DNA from: Oceanobacillus sp. Castelsardo
GTDB taxonomy: Bacteria; Bacillota; Bacilli; Bacillales; Amphibacillaceae
Assembly (NCBI RefSeq): GCF_001659985.1
Contig: NZ_LYCS01000001.1
Span: 1 to 64,000 of the forward strand
DNA: 64,000 bases
Reading direction: 5' to 3'
The notes under the pieces are model-generated. The model did no database searches. It worked only from the letters and a program-made list of their open reading frames with translations, and had not been told where the DNA came from. This document shows, one piece after another, positions 42,439 to 51,738 of the stretch; the first letter of the stretch is position 1; each line of letters begins with the position of its first letter. The position numbers and the translations under genes are program-made.

Positions 42439-43323
42439 GTGTCGGAAAAAATAAATGCCTATATTAATCGATACAGAAAGATAGTCGATGAAGAGTTGGT
42501 TCAGCATATAGAAAGCCTTCCAATCCCCGAACAGTTAAAACAATCTATGTTATATTCAGTTGAAGCAGGAGGTAAAAGGTTAAGACCAGTTCTATTAATA
42601 GCCAGTTTTGAATCTTTTGCTGATGAATTTAATCGTGCATTAAGCTCTTGTATTGCATTAGAGTTAATTCATACTTATTCACTTATACATGATGACTTAC
42701 CGGCGATGGATGATGATGATTATCGAAGAGGAAAACCTACGAACCATAAGGTATTTGATGAGGCCACAGCTATTTTAGCTGGAGATGCCCTACTTACTTA
42801 TAGTTTTGAATTAATTGCTCAAGATCCATTATTAAATAATAATCAAAAAGTAGAAATAATTAAAATGCTTTCAGCAACTAGTGGACCAAAGGGAATGGTT
42901 GCCGGACAAATATTAGATATGGAAGCAGAAACGCGTCAAGTAAAAATAGAAGAACTTGAAAACATTCATGCATTGAAAACAGGGAAATTACTGGAGTTTG
43001 CGATGTCTGCAGGTGGATATCTTGGTGGCGCATCAGAAAGTCAACTGCAGCATTTGAAACAATTTGCTTATTATTTAGGGTTAATTTTTCAAGTACAAGA
43101 TGACATACTTGACGTAACCGGTGATCAAGAAAAATTAGGTAAACCTGTGGGCAGTGATGAAAATAATCATAAAAGTACTTATCCCAAATTACTTGGTTTG
43201 GATGGGGCAATGGATAAAAAGAAAGATTATGTTGAAAAAGCATATCTTGAACTTGAAAATGCGGGAGCGAGAAGTGCAGTTTTAAAAGATTTAACGCATT
43301 ATTTTAGTAACCGCGATCACTAA
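42439..43323 (+). CDS. ispA: Farnesyl diphosphate synthase
   Basis: A 294-residue prenyltransferase that condenses isopentenyl and dimethylallyl units into farnesyl diphosphate. The first aspartate-rich motif is DDLPAMDDDDYRRG and the second is QVQDDILDVTG; GGKRLRP and the KTGKLLEFA segment are typical too. Translation starts at GTG 42439, with CAGGAGG upstream inside xseB, not at the ATG 42391 that lies in xseB. In B. subtilis dxs follows; here an OLE RNA follows instead. Confidence 0.96.
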   Translation: MSEKINAYINRYRKIVDEELVQHIESLPIPEQLKQSMLYSVEAGGKRLRPVLLIASFESFADEFNRALSSCIALELIHTYSLIHDDLPAMDDDDYRRGKPTNHKVFDEATAILAGDALLTYSFELIAQDPLLNNNQKVEIIKMLSATSGPKGMVAGQILDMEAETRQVKIEELENIHALKTGKLLEFAMSAGGYLGGASESQLQHLKQFAYYLGLIFQVQDDILDVTGDQEKLGKPVGSDENNHKSTYPKLLGLDGAMDKKKDYVEKAYLELENAGARSAVLKDLTHYFSNRDH

Positions 43324-43351
43324 AATCAACATAGAAAAAATGACAAATTCC

Positions 43352-43360
43352 TGTTATAAT
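43352..43360 (+). promoter_or_regulatory. Extended -10 promoter immediately upstream of OLE RNA
   Basis: TGTTATAAT at 43352-43360 is a perfect extended -10 (TG-N-TATAAT). No good -35 is present, as such promoters allow. Transcription should begin near 43367, a few bases before the closing stem of the OLE RNA at 43374. Confidence 0.55.
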
Positions 43361-43367
43361 AAAAAGT

Positions 43368-43978
43368 ATAAATGGGATGGTGCAGTATTCTAGTCAGTCC
43401 TCCTATCCTGAAGGCGGGCCTAAAAATTCGCCAAAGGGCACATCGATGAAGTTCCTTGTGTCGGCTTGAGGCGCCCAGCCTTGGGTCGGTGCTGGGAGTT
43501 AAGGATTTCGGGCGATCCACAAAGGCATGTGGGCGTTGACCCGATTTCCGCGGAGGCCCATCTCTGTTGTGATAACTAAGCCTAGTTATGATGATGGAAT
43601 GGGGTATGAACCTGCAATACAAGGGTATAAATACCTAATGTGCAGCGTAGCCTGTCTTGAGTGGTGCTGAGGGGATTAGATTAATCCGTATTAAATCTAG
43701 GTGGCCACTAGGTTTAATATGAATGTCTATGAAATCCGTACTGCAAAAGAGACTAGGGATAGGTTAAAGACTGTTAGAGGAAATCTCCTAGACTGTTCAA
43801 ATGACTTTTAGAAGGGATTATAGTGCGGACTAAGTGGTAATCCAGTCTAGCTTTTGGTGACAAGGCTAAGGTGGATTTAAAGGGGAACCGCCCTTCACGG
43901 TGACGTGGGGTATCTACTTGGGAAAACCTACTGGACCTAAGCCGTAGTTTTAACCTTTTAAAAGACCATTCCAGTTAC
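43368..43978 (+). ncRNA. OLE RNA (ornate, large, extremophilic)
   Basis: A gene-free, GC-richer block of about 610 nt between ispA and a membrane protein gene of the oapA type, the published location of OLE RNA. The primary sequence shows the blocks I associate with OLE: GGTGCAGTATTCTAGTCAG near the 5' end, GGCGCCCAGCCTTGGGTCGG, and CGCCCTTCACGGTGACGTGG near the 3' end. GGGATGG at 43374-43380 pairs with CCATTCC at 43966-43972, closing the whole molecule. OLE RNA binds the membrane protein OapA as part of a ribonucleoprotein tied to cold, alcohol and magnesium stress in Halalkalibacterium. Exact ends are estimated. Alternative readings: none convincing; ORFs through it have no ribosome-binding site. 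Confidence 0.9.
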
Positions 43979-44001
43979 ATATTTTTATTTAGGGGAAATA
44001 A

Positions 44002-44583
44002 ATGAAATCACAAATAAAACGTTCAATTAAATTTAGCCTGACTATTGCCGTTATCACTTTTGTGTTAGCGGCTATTTTTTCAGTTGTATCTTCGTCAATC
44101 CTTAGTGGGGTTGTTTGGTTTACAGGTATTTTTATCGTTCTGATCATTATTCTTATTGGAGTCATTTTTGATATGTTCGGGATTGCTGCAACTGCTGCTG
44201 ATGAAAGGCCATTTCATGCAATGGCTGCGGAGAAAGTACCAGGGTCAAAAGAAGCTGTTTATTTAGTAAGAAATGCAGATCGCTTTGCAAGCTTTTGTAA
44301 TGATGTAATTGGTGATATATCCGGAATTGTTAGTGGTACCGCATCTGCAATAGTAGTGTTACAAATCGCTTCATTATTAAATCAGACAGAGGGGGCACCT
44401 AGCCAATTAGCTTTGTCAACAGTATTAACAAGTATTGTTGCGGCTTTAACAGTTGGTGGAAAAGCTTTAGGTAAAACCATTGCAATAAACAGTTCAACAC
44501 AAATAATATTTTTGATTGGTAAAACTTTATTTTTTATTGAAAATAAATTAAAAATAAAAGTATTACCAAAAAATAAAAAATAA
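44002..44583 (+). CDS. oapA: OLE RNA-associated membrane protein OapA
   Basis: A 193-residue integral membrane protein with about four hydrophobic segments (about 12-33, 36-62, 100-122 and 135-160) and a strongly basic C-terminus (ENKLKIKVLPKNKK). The hydrophilic loop (about 63-98) contains AATAADERPFHAMAAEKVPG, and a DxxxD motif is seen at Asp101-Asp105 (NDVIGDISG), as described for OapA. It lies 24 bases after the OLE RNA, whose membrane docking partner it is. AGGGGAAA precedes the ATG. The loop resembles the DUF21 part of CorC-type magnesium proteins, which fits a reported link to magnesium; that resemblance is by eye. Confidence 0.9.
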   Translation: MKSQIKRSIKFSLTIAVITFVLAAIFSVVSSSILSGVVWFTGIFIVLIIILIGVIFDMFGIAATAADERPFHAMAAEKVPGSKEAVYLVRNADRFASFCNDVIGDISGIVSGTASAIVVLQIASLLNQTEGAPSQLALSTVLTSIVAALTVGGKALGKTIAINSSTQIIFLIGKTLFFIENKLKIKVLPKNKK

Positions 44584-44595
44584 AAGGGTGTACGA

Positions 44596-45408
44596 ATGGG
44601 TAAAAAAAGACTTGATGAATTATTAGTAGAAAAGCATTTATTGGAAAGCATCGATAAAGCAAAACGTATCATAATGGCTGGTCTAGTTTTTTCTGGACAA
44701 AATCGTCTCGATAAACCTGGCATGTTGATAAAAGAAGATACTCCCTTACACATTAAAGAAAAAAAGATACCATACGTTAGCCGTGGTGGATTAAAATTAG
44801 AAAAAGCTTTGACATGCTTCCATATTTCAGCTGAAGGAAAGATTTTAATTGATATTGGATCTTCAACTGGCGGGTTTACGGATTGTGCTTTACAAAATGG
44901 AGCTCGGTTAAGTTATGCAATTGATGTTGGATATAACCAGTTAGATTGGAAATTAAGAAATGATAATCGTGTTGTTGTAATGGAAAGAACAAATTTCCGA
45001 TACGTTACGTCCGAAATGTTAGAAAAAGGAAAGCCTAACTTAGCTTCCATAGATGTATCCTTTATTTCGCTTAGACAAATCCTTCCAGTACTAAAAGGAT
45101 TATTAGAAGAAAATAGTGATATTGTTGCTTTAATTAAACCACAATTTGAAGCAAAAAGAGAACAGGTCGGTACGAAAGGGATTGTTCGTGATAAATCGGT
45201 TCACTATAATGTTATCCAGAACATTACTCAATTTGCCCAAACTGAAGGTTATGAAATAATTAATATAACATTTTCCCCGATTACAGGGGGGGAAGGGAAT
45301 ATTGAATTTCTCGCACATTTAGGTTGGAAGACAAATAATACTCCATTAAACCCAATGAATATGGAAGAAATTGTAGAACAGGCCCATAAAACACTAGATA
45401 AAAAGTAA
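44596..45408 (+). CDS. tlyA: TlyA family rRNA 2'-O-methyltransferase / S4-domain protein (YqxC)
   Basis: A 270-residue protein with an N-terminal S4 RNA-binding domain (KKRLDELLVEKHLLES) and an FtsJ-like SAM-dependent methyltransferase domain (DIGSSTGGFTDCALQNGA, YAIDVGYNQLDW, SIDVSFISL, LIKPQFEAKR). TlyA proteins methylate 16S and 23S rRNA in mycobacteria; the Bacillus member, YqxC, is thought to act likewise. It is normally preceded by dxs; here oapA lies 12 bases upstream. The order tlyA-argR-recN is conserved. Confidence 0.94.
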   Translation: MGKKRLDELLVEKHLLESIDKAKRIIMAGLVFSGQNRLDKPGMLIKEDTPLHIKEKKIPYVSRGGLKLEKALTCFHISAEGKILIDIGSSTGGFTDCALQNGARLSYAIDVGYNQLDWKLRNDNRVVVMERTNFRYVTSEMLEKGKPNLASIDVSFISLRQILPVLKGLLEENSDIVALIKPQFEAKREQVGTKGIVRDKSVHYNVIQNITQFAQTEGYEIINITFSPITGGEGNIEFLAHLGWKTNNTPLNPMNMEEIVEQAHKTLDKK

Positions 45409-45442
45409 GGTACCACTTTAATGAAATAAGGAGAAGTAACGA

Positions 45443-45892
45443 ATGAGTAAAATTCAACGTCATTTAAAAATTCGAGAATTAATAACAGAGAAAGAAATTG
45501 AGACACAGGATGACTTAGTTGATCGACTAAAAGCTCTTGGTTTTAATGTTACCCAAGCTACAGTTTCAAGAGATATTAAAGAATTACAACTCGTGAAAGT
45601 TCCAACAACTAACGGACGATATGCGTACAGTCTCCCAGCAGATCAAAGATATAACCCACTTGAAAAATTAAAAAGAATGATTATCGATGTTTTTGTTAAG
45701 ATTGATTCTGCAAGTCATTTTATTGTATTAAAAACATTACCAGGAAATGCCCATTCCATCGGTGTTTTAGTTGATAACTTAGATTGGGATGAAATAATGG
45801 GTACCATTTGTGGAGATGATACATGTTTAATCATATGTAGAACAGAAGCAGAGTCAGAGGAAATTAAAAATCGGTTAATTAATATGCTTTAA
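45443..45892 (+). CDS. argR: Arginine repressor / activator AhrC (ArgR)
   Basis: A 149-residue regulator that represses arginine synthesis and activates its breakdown when arginine is bound. The N-terminal winged helix ([18 protein letters not shown], then [15 protein letters not shown]) precedes the hexamer-forming C-terminal domain with the arginine-binding [20 protein letters not shown] precedes the ATG. Length is exactly as in B. subtilis AhrC. Confidence 0.96.
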   Translation: MSKIQRHLKIRELITEKEIETQDDLVDRLKALGFNVTQATVSRDIKELQLVKVPTTNGRYAYSLPADQRYNPLEKLKRMIIDVFVKIDSASHFIVLKTLPGNAHSIGVLVDNLDWDEIMGTICGDDTCLIICRTEAESEEIKNRLINML

Positions 45893-45911
45893 TGTATTGG
45901 GGTGATTATGT

Positions 45912-47621
45912 TTGTTAACAGAACTATCAATACGTGACTTTGCAATTATAGAGGAGATTTCAATTACTTTTACGGAAGGTTTGACGGTATTAACCGGAGA
46001 GACCGGAGCTGGAAAATCAATCATTATTGATGCAATCCAATTATTAGCTGGTGGACGTGGTTCAGTTCAATTTGTTAGGCATGGTTCAAACAAAAGTGAA
46101 ATAGAAGGTTTATTCATTATTGATAGTAACGCTCATCCAATCTATGGTGTTGCCAAACAATTCGGTGTCGATATACAAGATGGACAAATTGTTTTAGAAA
46201 GAACAATTACAGCTTCTGGTAAAAGTATTTGTCGTGTAAATAGTAAGTTAGTTACCTTAGCTATTTTAAAGGAATTTGGTCGGAAATTGATTGATATTCA
46301 CAGCCAGCATGAGACCCAGGTGTTAATGGATACTGATAATCATTTGGATTTTCTTGATATGTATGAACCAAGATTGATTGGGAAAGCAAAAGAAGAATAC
46401 GCGATACTATTTGACCGATTAACAACTTTGAAAAATCGATACAAACTATTAAATGAAAATGAACAAGAAACAGCCCATCGTCTTGATCTTTTAGAATTTC
46501 AAAAAAATGAAATAGAACAATCCAATTTGGAACCAAACGAAGATCATGAGTTAGAACAGGAACGTAACGGTCTTGTAAATTTCGAGAAAATATATTCGTC
46601 ATTAACGAATGCCTATAATGCATTGTATGGTGAGGGAAGAGCTCTAGACTGGTTAAATAAAGCACATGTCTCCATGGAGGAAAATCTTAAAGTTGATCCT
46701 TTTATTGAAGAGAATTCTGAGAAGTTTGCTAATCATTATTATACCTTGGAAGATTTTGCTTATGAATTAAGAAATAAGTTAGACTCATTACAATTCAATC
46801 CAGAAAGATTAAATGAAATTGAATCGAGAATAAATGAAATAAACCGGCTTAAAAAGAAATATGGTGGAAGTGTTAATGAAATAATCGAGTATCTTGCGAA
46901 AATTGAAGAAGAAATTGAAGAATTAACGAATAAAGATACACACCTTAACTCATTATTAAAACAAATAGAAGAAGTTGAAAAAGATGCATTATTAGAAGCA
47001 AAACAATTACATGATATTCGTAAAAAGTTAGCTGATAAATTAACAAAAGCGGTAGTAAGTGAATTTAAAGATTTATACTTAGAAAAGGCTTCTTTTTCTA
47101 TTTTTTTCGATTTAGACGAAGATCATAATCAAAATCCTAAGTTATACAAATATGGCTTTGATAAAATACAGTTTTTAATCTCAACCAACGCTGGAGAACC
47201 CTTGAAAGTGTTAAACAAAGTGGCCTCTGGGGGCGAATTATCCCGAATTATGTTGGTTCTTAAAAAGTTATTTGCCAAACAACAGGGTGTGACTAGTGTT
47301 ATTTTTGATGAAGTTGACACAGGAGTTAGTGGAAGAGTTGCACAAGCAATGGCCGAAAAAATTCACCAAATATCACATGATTCCCAAGTTCTCTGCATTA
47401 CACACTTACCTCAAGTTGCCGCAATGGCAGATACACATAAATTTATTCAAAAAGAAGAAAAACATGATCGTACTGTTTCGACAGTCAAAGAACTGACCTT
47501 AGTTGAACAGGTTAATGAATTAAGTAGAATGATTACCGGGACAAAGCTTACAGAAACAGCGAAAGAGCATGCAAAAGAATTATTAGACTTAGCTTCCAAT
47601 TTTAAACAAACAGTTAGTTGA
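45912..47621 (+). CDS. recN: DNA repair protein RecN
   Basis: A 569-residue SMC-like ATPase that acts early in double-strand break repair. Walker A GETGAGKSIIIDAI, a long central coiled coil (about 150-370), the ABC signature ASGGELSRIMLVLK, Walker B VIFDEVDTGVSG and the H-loop LCITHLPQVA are present. Translation starts at TTG with GGGGTG upstream. It follows argR by 19 bases and ends with a terminator, closing the long cluster. Confidence 0.96.
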   Translation: MLTELSIRDFAIIEEISITFTEGLTVLTGETGAGKSIIIDAIQLLAGGRGSVQFVRHGSNKSEIEGLFIIDSNAHPIYGVAKQFGVDIQDGQIVLERTITASGKSICRVNSKLVTLAILKEFGRKLIDIHSQHETQVLMDTDNHLDFLDMYEPRLIGKAKEEYAILFDRLTTLKNRYKLLNENEQETAHRLDLLEFQKNEIEQSNLEPNEDHELEQERNGLVNFEKIYSSLTNAYNALYGEGRALDWLNKAHVSMEENLKVDPFIEENSEKFANHYYTLEDFAYELRNKLDSLQFNPERLNEIESRINEINRLKKKYGGSVNEIIEYLAKIEEEIEELTNKDTHLNSLLKQIEEVEKDALLEAKQLHDIRKKLADKLTKAVVSEFKDLYLEKASFSIFFDLDEDHNQNPKLYKYGFDKIQFLISTNAGEPLKVLNKVASGGELSRIMLVLKKLFAKQQGVTSVIFDEVDTGVSGRVAQAMAEKIHQISHDSQVLCITHLPQVAAMADTHKFIQKEEKHDRTVSTVKELTLVEQVNELSRMITGTKLTETAKEHAKELLDLASNFKQTVS

Positions 47622-47635
47622 ATATTTATCCATTA

Positions 47636-47668
47636 AAGTCAGAAACTAAACCATCTGGCTTTTTTTAC
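47636..47668 (+). terminator. Terminator after recN
   Basis: AAAGTCAGA and TCTGGCTTT pair around ACTAAACCA and are followed by T residues. The rest of the gap to spoIVB holds no ORF; a sigma-G promoter is expected, but none could be placed with confidence. Confidence 0.8.
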
Positions 47669-47920
47669 TTTTAACGTAAATTTTTAATTTCTCATATTAA
47701 TTAAATCCTTAATAAAAAGTAAGTATCATTGAATAATTCCATAAATACTTGGGCTAAAGGACTTATACCTTTTTCACTCATTTTTCTATAGGTAAAGATA
47801 GACATCTTTTCTTATGTTTCTCCAGTTTAAAACTAACGTCATAAGGTCAAATTAGAAATACAGATATAAATTGAAAAGAAGTAATGGTTTGGGTGGTTAG
47901 AGATAAGGAGAGTGAACCAA

Positions 47921-49207
47921 ATGAAAATACCTAAATTTAATACGGTTAGACAATGGATAGGTGTTATACTCCTTTTGGTTTTTGTTACATTTCCTTTCAT
48001 AACCCCTATAAACAAATATTTCTCAATTCCAAATGAGGTAGTAACTTTAAATGATGAAAAACCAATTGAATTGCCGAAAATTGCAGATAGCGTAACGGTA
48101 TCAACAAACAGCGAACATGTTGAAGCAATTGACACTTCTATGTTTTATGCCGGTGATTCTGGATCAAGTGAATTAGTTTATGAAGTGAATGGTTTTCCAA
48201 TTAAAAAAGTGAATCTTTCGGTATTAGAGGATGTAAAGGTAATACCTGGTGGTCAATCCATAGGTGTACAATTACAAACACGAGGAGTTTTAGTAGTCGG
48301 ACATCATCTTGTAAATAAAAACGACAAAACCGTTTCACCGGGGGAAGAAGCAGAGATAAATGTCGGTGATGTCATTGTTAAAATTAACGATAATCCAATT
48401 AAAGAGATGAAAGAAATTAAAGATTATGTAATTGAAGCAGGGGAAAAGAATGAAGATTTAAATATTACAATTAAAAGGGGCAAGGAATTAATTGAAACAA
48501 AGCTAGAACCCATTCTTGATGATAAAGAAAATGAATATAAAATTGGGTTATATATAAGAGATTCGGCTGCTGGTATTGGAACAATGACTTTTTATGAGCC
48601 AGAATCCAAGAAATACGGGGCATTAGGTCATATTATTTCTGATATGGATACAAAAAAACCAGTTGAAATTAATGATGGAACCATTGTACGCTCATCCGTT
48701 ACTTCTATTGAAAAAGGAAATAACGGAATTCCTGGAGAAAAACAAGCAAAATTTTCATCTAACCAAAATATTATAGGAAATATAACCAAAAATAGTCCTT
48801 TTGGTATTTTTGGTAAATTAAATGAAGATATAAAAAATGGCAAATATGATAAGCCAATGCCAATAGCTTTATCACATGAAGTAAAGGAAGGACCGGCTAA
48901 AATTTTAACAGTAGTTGATGGAGAAAAAGTTGAAGAGTATGAAATCGAAATAATTAGCAGTGTACCTCAAAAGTATCCTGCTACAAAAGGTATGGTTATC
49001 CAAATAACGGATGAAGAGCTTTTAGAAAAAACGGGCGGAATCGTACAGGGAATGAGTGGTAGTCCGATAATTCAAGATGGAAAGGTTATCGGAGCGGTTA
49101 CACATGTTTTTGTAAATGATCCTACTAGTGGTTATGGTGTCCATATTGAATGGATGTTGCAAGATGCCGGAGTAGATATATATGGTAATAAAAAAGAGGC
49201 TAGTTAA
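47921..49207 (+). CDS. spoIVB: SpoIVB serine peptidase
   Basis: A 428-residue signalling protease that is secreted from the forespore into the intermembrane space and cleaves SpoIVFA, turning on sigma-K in the mother cell. It has an N-terminal membrane/signal segment (about 13-32), a PDZ domain (about 105-195, [16 protein letters not shown] and [14 protein letters not shown]), and an S55 peptidase domain with His in [11 protein letters not shown] and the nucleophile Ser in GMSGSPI. ATG 47921 has AAGGAG about 10 bases upstream; the GTG at 47912 is too close to it. Confidence 0.95.
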   Translation: MKIPKFNTVRQWIGVILLLVFVTFPFITPINKYFSIPNEVVTLNDEKPIELPKIADSVTVSTNSEHVEAIDTSMFYAGDSGSSELVYEVNGFPIKKVNLSVLEDVKVIPGGQSIGVQLQTRGVLVVGHHLVNKNDKTVSPGEEAEINVGDVIVKINDNPIKEMKEIKDYVIEAGEKNEDLNITIKRGKELIETKLEPILDDKENEYKIGLYIRDSAAGIGTMTFYEPESKKYGALGHIISDMDTKKPVEINDGTIVRSSVTSIEKGNNGIPGEKQAKFSSNQNIIGNITKNSPFGIFGKLNEDIKNGKYDKPMPIALSHEVKEGPAKILTVVDGEKVEEYEIEIISSVPQKYPATKGMVIQITDEELLEKTGGIVQGMSGSPIIQDGKVIGAVTHVFVNDPTSGYGVHIEWMLQDAGVDIYGNKKEAS

Positions 49208-49251
49208 AGAAAAGTGATTTGTTATGAGCGTCATAACAAATCACTTTTTTC
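49207..49251 (+). terminator. Terminator of spoIVB
   Basis: AAAAGTGATTTGTTATGA and TCATAACAAATCACTTTT are exact complements around GCG, followed by TTTCTTTTTCTTTTTT. Confidence 0.9.
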
Positions 49252-49271
49252 TTTTTCTTTTTTAAATATTT

Positions 49272-49380
49272 TTCGACATATAATGTCAAAAAACAGAGAA
49301 AAACGAAGAATGAATGAGAAATAGTAATAAAACGGAATCTTTTTAAATAAATAAAAGGATATTTAGAACTTTTGTAGAAT
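49272..49380 (+). promoter_or_regulatory. spo0A sigma-H promoter with upstream 0A box
   Basis: AAAGGATAT (49354-49362) and GTAGAAT (49374-49380), 11 bp apart, match the sigma-H consensus RNAGGAWWW-N11/12-RNNGAAT at every defined position. TTCGACA at 49272-49278 is a perfect Spo0A box on the minus strand (TGTCGAA), and TGTCAAA at 49284-49290 is a one-mismatch second box. This is the arrangement of the Ps promoter in B. subtilis. Confidence 0.85.
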
Positions 49381-49430
49381 ATCATAAAAAGGAAAAGTAT
49401 TCGTTACATATGTTAAAGGAGGAGCTTTTG

Positions 49431-50201
49431 TTGAAAAAGATAAAAGTGGGATTAGTTGATGATAATAGAGAACTAATACAAATGATGGAGGAGTATTTTG
49501 AAGAACAAGATGATATTGAGATAATTGGAACTGCTCATAATGGAAAGGATTGTTTAAATCTTTTAGATGAAATTGATCCAGATGTGCTAGTGTTAGATAT
49601 TATTATGCCACATATCGATGGCTTAGCGGTTTTAAATACAATTAGAGAAAGAGGAATGAAGTCTAACGTCATTATGTTAACAGCATTTGGTCAAGAGGAA
49701 GTAATGAAAAAAGCGGTTGATTTAGGGGCTTCTTATTTTATTTTAAAACCATTCGATCTCGATCACTTAGCTGATCAAATTAGACAGGTTGAAGGAAAAC
49801 AAATTATCCAGTCAAATATTAAAACGACAATGAAAAAAGAGAAGAAGCAAGATTTAGAAGCGAGTATTACAAATATAATCCATGAAATTGGTGTGCCTGC
49901 ACACATTAAAGGATATATGTACCTTCGTGAGGCCATTACAATGGTTTATAATGATATTGAGCTATTAGGTTCGATTACAAAAGTATTATACCCAGCTATT
50001 GCAAAGAAATTTAATACAACCTCTTCTAGAGTAGAAAGAGCGATTCGACATGCAATTGAGGTTGCTTGGAGCAGAGGGAATATTGATTCCATTTCAAAAT
50101 TATTTGGATATACCATTAATATTTCCAAAGCAAAGCCAACGAATTCGGAGTTTATAGCGATGGTAGCTGATAGATTACGTTTAGAGCATAAAGCTAGTTA
50201 A
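49431..50201 (+). CDS. spo0A: Sporulation master response regulator Spo0A
   Basis: A 256-residue phosphorelay response regulator that controls entry into sporulation. The receiver domain has the acidic pocket VDDN (Asp10, Asp11), the phosphoacceptor Asp56 in [13 protein letters not shown], and Lys in FILKPF. The C-terminal DNA-binding domain carries the Spo0A-specific [14 protein letters not shown] and [15 protein letters not shown]. Translation starts at TTG 49431, with AAAGGAGG 8 bases upstream; this gives the B. subtilis register. The gene sits directly downstream of spoIVB, a universal Bacillus order. Confidence 0.97.
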   Translation: MKKIKVGLVDDNRELIQMMEEYFEEQDDIEIIGTAHNGKDCLNLLDEIDPDVLVLDIIMPHIDGLAVLNTIRERGMKSNVIMLTAFGQEEVMKKAVDLGASYFILKPFDLDHLADQIRQVEGKQIIQSNIKTTMKKEKKQDLEASITNIIHEIGVPAHIKGYMYLREAITMVYNDIELLGSITKVLYPAIAKKFNTTSSRVERAIRHAIEVAWSRGNIDSISKLFGYTINISKAKPTNSEFIAMVADRLRLEHKAS

Positions 50202-50214
50202 TAAAATAAAAATT

Positions 50215-50253
50215 AAAAAATTACTGTACTTATTGTCGTACAGTAATTTTTTG
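50215..50253 (+). terminator. Terminator of spo0A
   Basis: AAAAATTACTGTAC and GTACAGTAATTTTT pair around an 8-nt loop. It may also serve the convergent aspartokinase gene. Confidence 0.85.
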
Positions 50254-50303
50254 TAATAATTTATCGTATTTCAGATTATGCTAATAAGGGACAACTTTTA
50301 TTA

Positions 50304-51650
50304 TTATTCAAAAAATGCATGGTATAATGAACGAATAGCTTTATCCATATCAACTGCTTGAATCCCAAACATCATAGAAACTTCAGAAGATCCTTGGTTA
50401 ATCATCTCAATATTAACATTTGCATTGTAGAATGCGGAAGTTGCACGATGAGCGACCCCAACTGTTTGAACTAATCCTTCACCAACAACCATTACTACAG
50501 CGATACCCCTTTGAAGACTTACTGTGTCAGGATGAAGTTCATCATTAATACGATTGATAACGATCTCTTCTTTTTCCGGAGTTAATCTGTGTTCTCTGAT
50601 GATAACGGACATATCGTCAATTCCAGATGGCGCGTGTTCAAATGATATACCTTCATCCTCAAGAATATGTAAAAGCTTACGACCGAAACCAACTTCTCTA
50701 TTCATTAAATATTTACTAACGTATAGACTACAGAAGCCAGTATCACTAGCAATACCTGATACACATTTATCGTTTACTTCCCTTTCGGCTACAATTAGTG
50801 TGCCTTTTGCATCGGGGTTATTTGTATTCTTAATACAAACAGGAATTTTTGCTTTAATCGCAGGGATTAATGCCTCATCATGGAAAACAGAAAACCCAGC
50901 ATAAGACAATTCACGCATTTCTTTATAAGTTAATTCTGTAATTTCTTTCGGGTTATCAACAATATTTGGATTTACTGTATAAACGGAATTAACATCTGTA
51001 AAGTTTTCGTATAAGCTAGCCTGAACTCCCGCTGCTACTATCGATCCTGTAATATCAGACCCACCTCTTGAGAAAGTTACAAGCTTTCCTTCATTGGTAT
51101 AGCCAAAAAATCCCGGAATAACGAAGATTCCTTCTTCTTCACGTAAGGAATACATTTTTGGAAAACTCTCGGGTAATATTTGTGCATTTCCAGGTTCATC
51201 ACTTACGATAATACCGGCTTGTTCTGGGTTCAGGTATGTTGCAGTTAATCCGATATCAGATAAATAAGCGCTTATAATTTTTGCATTATTATTTTCACCG
51301 ATTGCTTTAACAGAATCCATTTTTACATCATCTGAAACATTTTCGGACAGTGTGTGTTTAATGGATCTTTCAATTTCTTCAAGTAAAGATGAAGAGAGAT
51401 TTAATTCTTCAATAATATCCTTAAACCGCTTTAAAACAATGGAATAATACTCTTCATAGTTCTCTTTATTGATAAAAGCATTTCCCATTTTGATAAGCAT
51501 ATCTGTCATTTTGAAATCATTGCTATCGCGTTTACCTGGAGCAGAAACAACAATAAATTTTCTTTCAGGATCACTTTTGATGATTTCGGCAACTTTTTTG
51601 ATTTGAGTTGCATTTGCTACGGAGCTCCCTCCGAATTTTGCTACTTTCAT
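50304..51650 (-). CDS. Aspartate kinase (YclM type)
   Basis: A 448-residue kinase that phosphorylates aspartate, the first step towards lysine, threonine and methionine. N-terminal KFGGSSVA, the central catalytic loop FSRGGSDITGS and two C-terminal ACT regulatory domains (about 300-448) are visible. The length and insertion-rich N-terminal half fit the YclM-type (aspartokinase III) better than LysC or DapG. AGGGGG precedes the ATG. Its place between spo0A and yqzF is not the B. subtilis arrangement. No lysine riboswitch is visible upstream. Confidence 0.9.
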   Translation of the reverse strand: MKVAKFGGSSVANATQIKKVAEIIKSDPERKFIVVSAPGKRDSNDFKMTDMLIKMGNAFINKENYEEYYSIVLKRFKDIIEELNLSSSLLEEIERSIKHTLSENVSDDVKMDSVKAIGENNNAKIISAYLSDIGLTATYLNPEQAGIIVSDEPGNAQILPESFPKMYSLREEEGIFVIPGFFGYTNEGKLVTFSRGGSDITGSIVAAGVQASLYENFTDVNSVYTVNPNIVDNPKEITELTYKEMRELSYAGFSVFHDEALIPAIKAKIPVCIKNTNNPDAKGTLIVAEREVNDKCVSGIASDTGFCSLYVSKYLMNREVGFGRKLLHILEDEGISFEHAPSGIDDMSVIIREHRLTPEKEEIVINRINDELHPDTVSLQRGIAVVMVVGEGLVQTVGVAHRATSAFYNANVNIEMINQGSSEVSMMFGIQAVDMDKAIRSLYHAFFE

Positions 51651-51738
51651 ACTTTATCCCCCTGATCTGGTTGATTATTCTATATAATAACACAATTTTT
51701 TTATTAATCTAATATAAAATTAAAAATAGATATTATTT

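Noticed and set aside
43326-43622. 98-residue minus-strand ORF across the OLE block
   Set aside because: It has no ribosome-binding site, is rich in Pro, Arg and His as expected for a random frame through GC-rich RNA sequence, and the block matches OLE RNA.
51651-51738. Lysine riboswitch before the aspartokinase
   Set aside because: The gap to yqzF is only 88 bases and very AT-rich, too short for the lysine aptamer.
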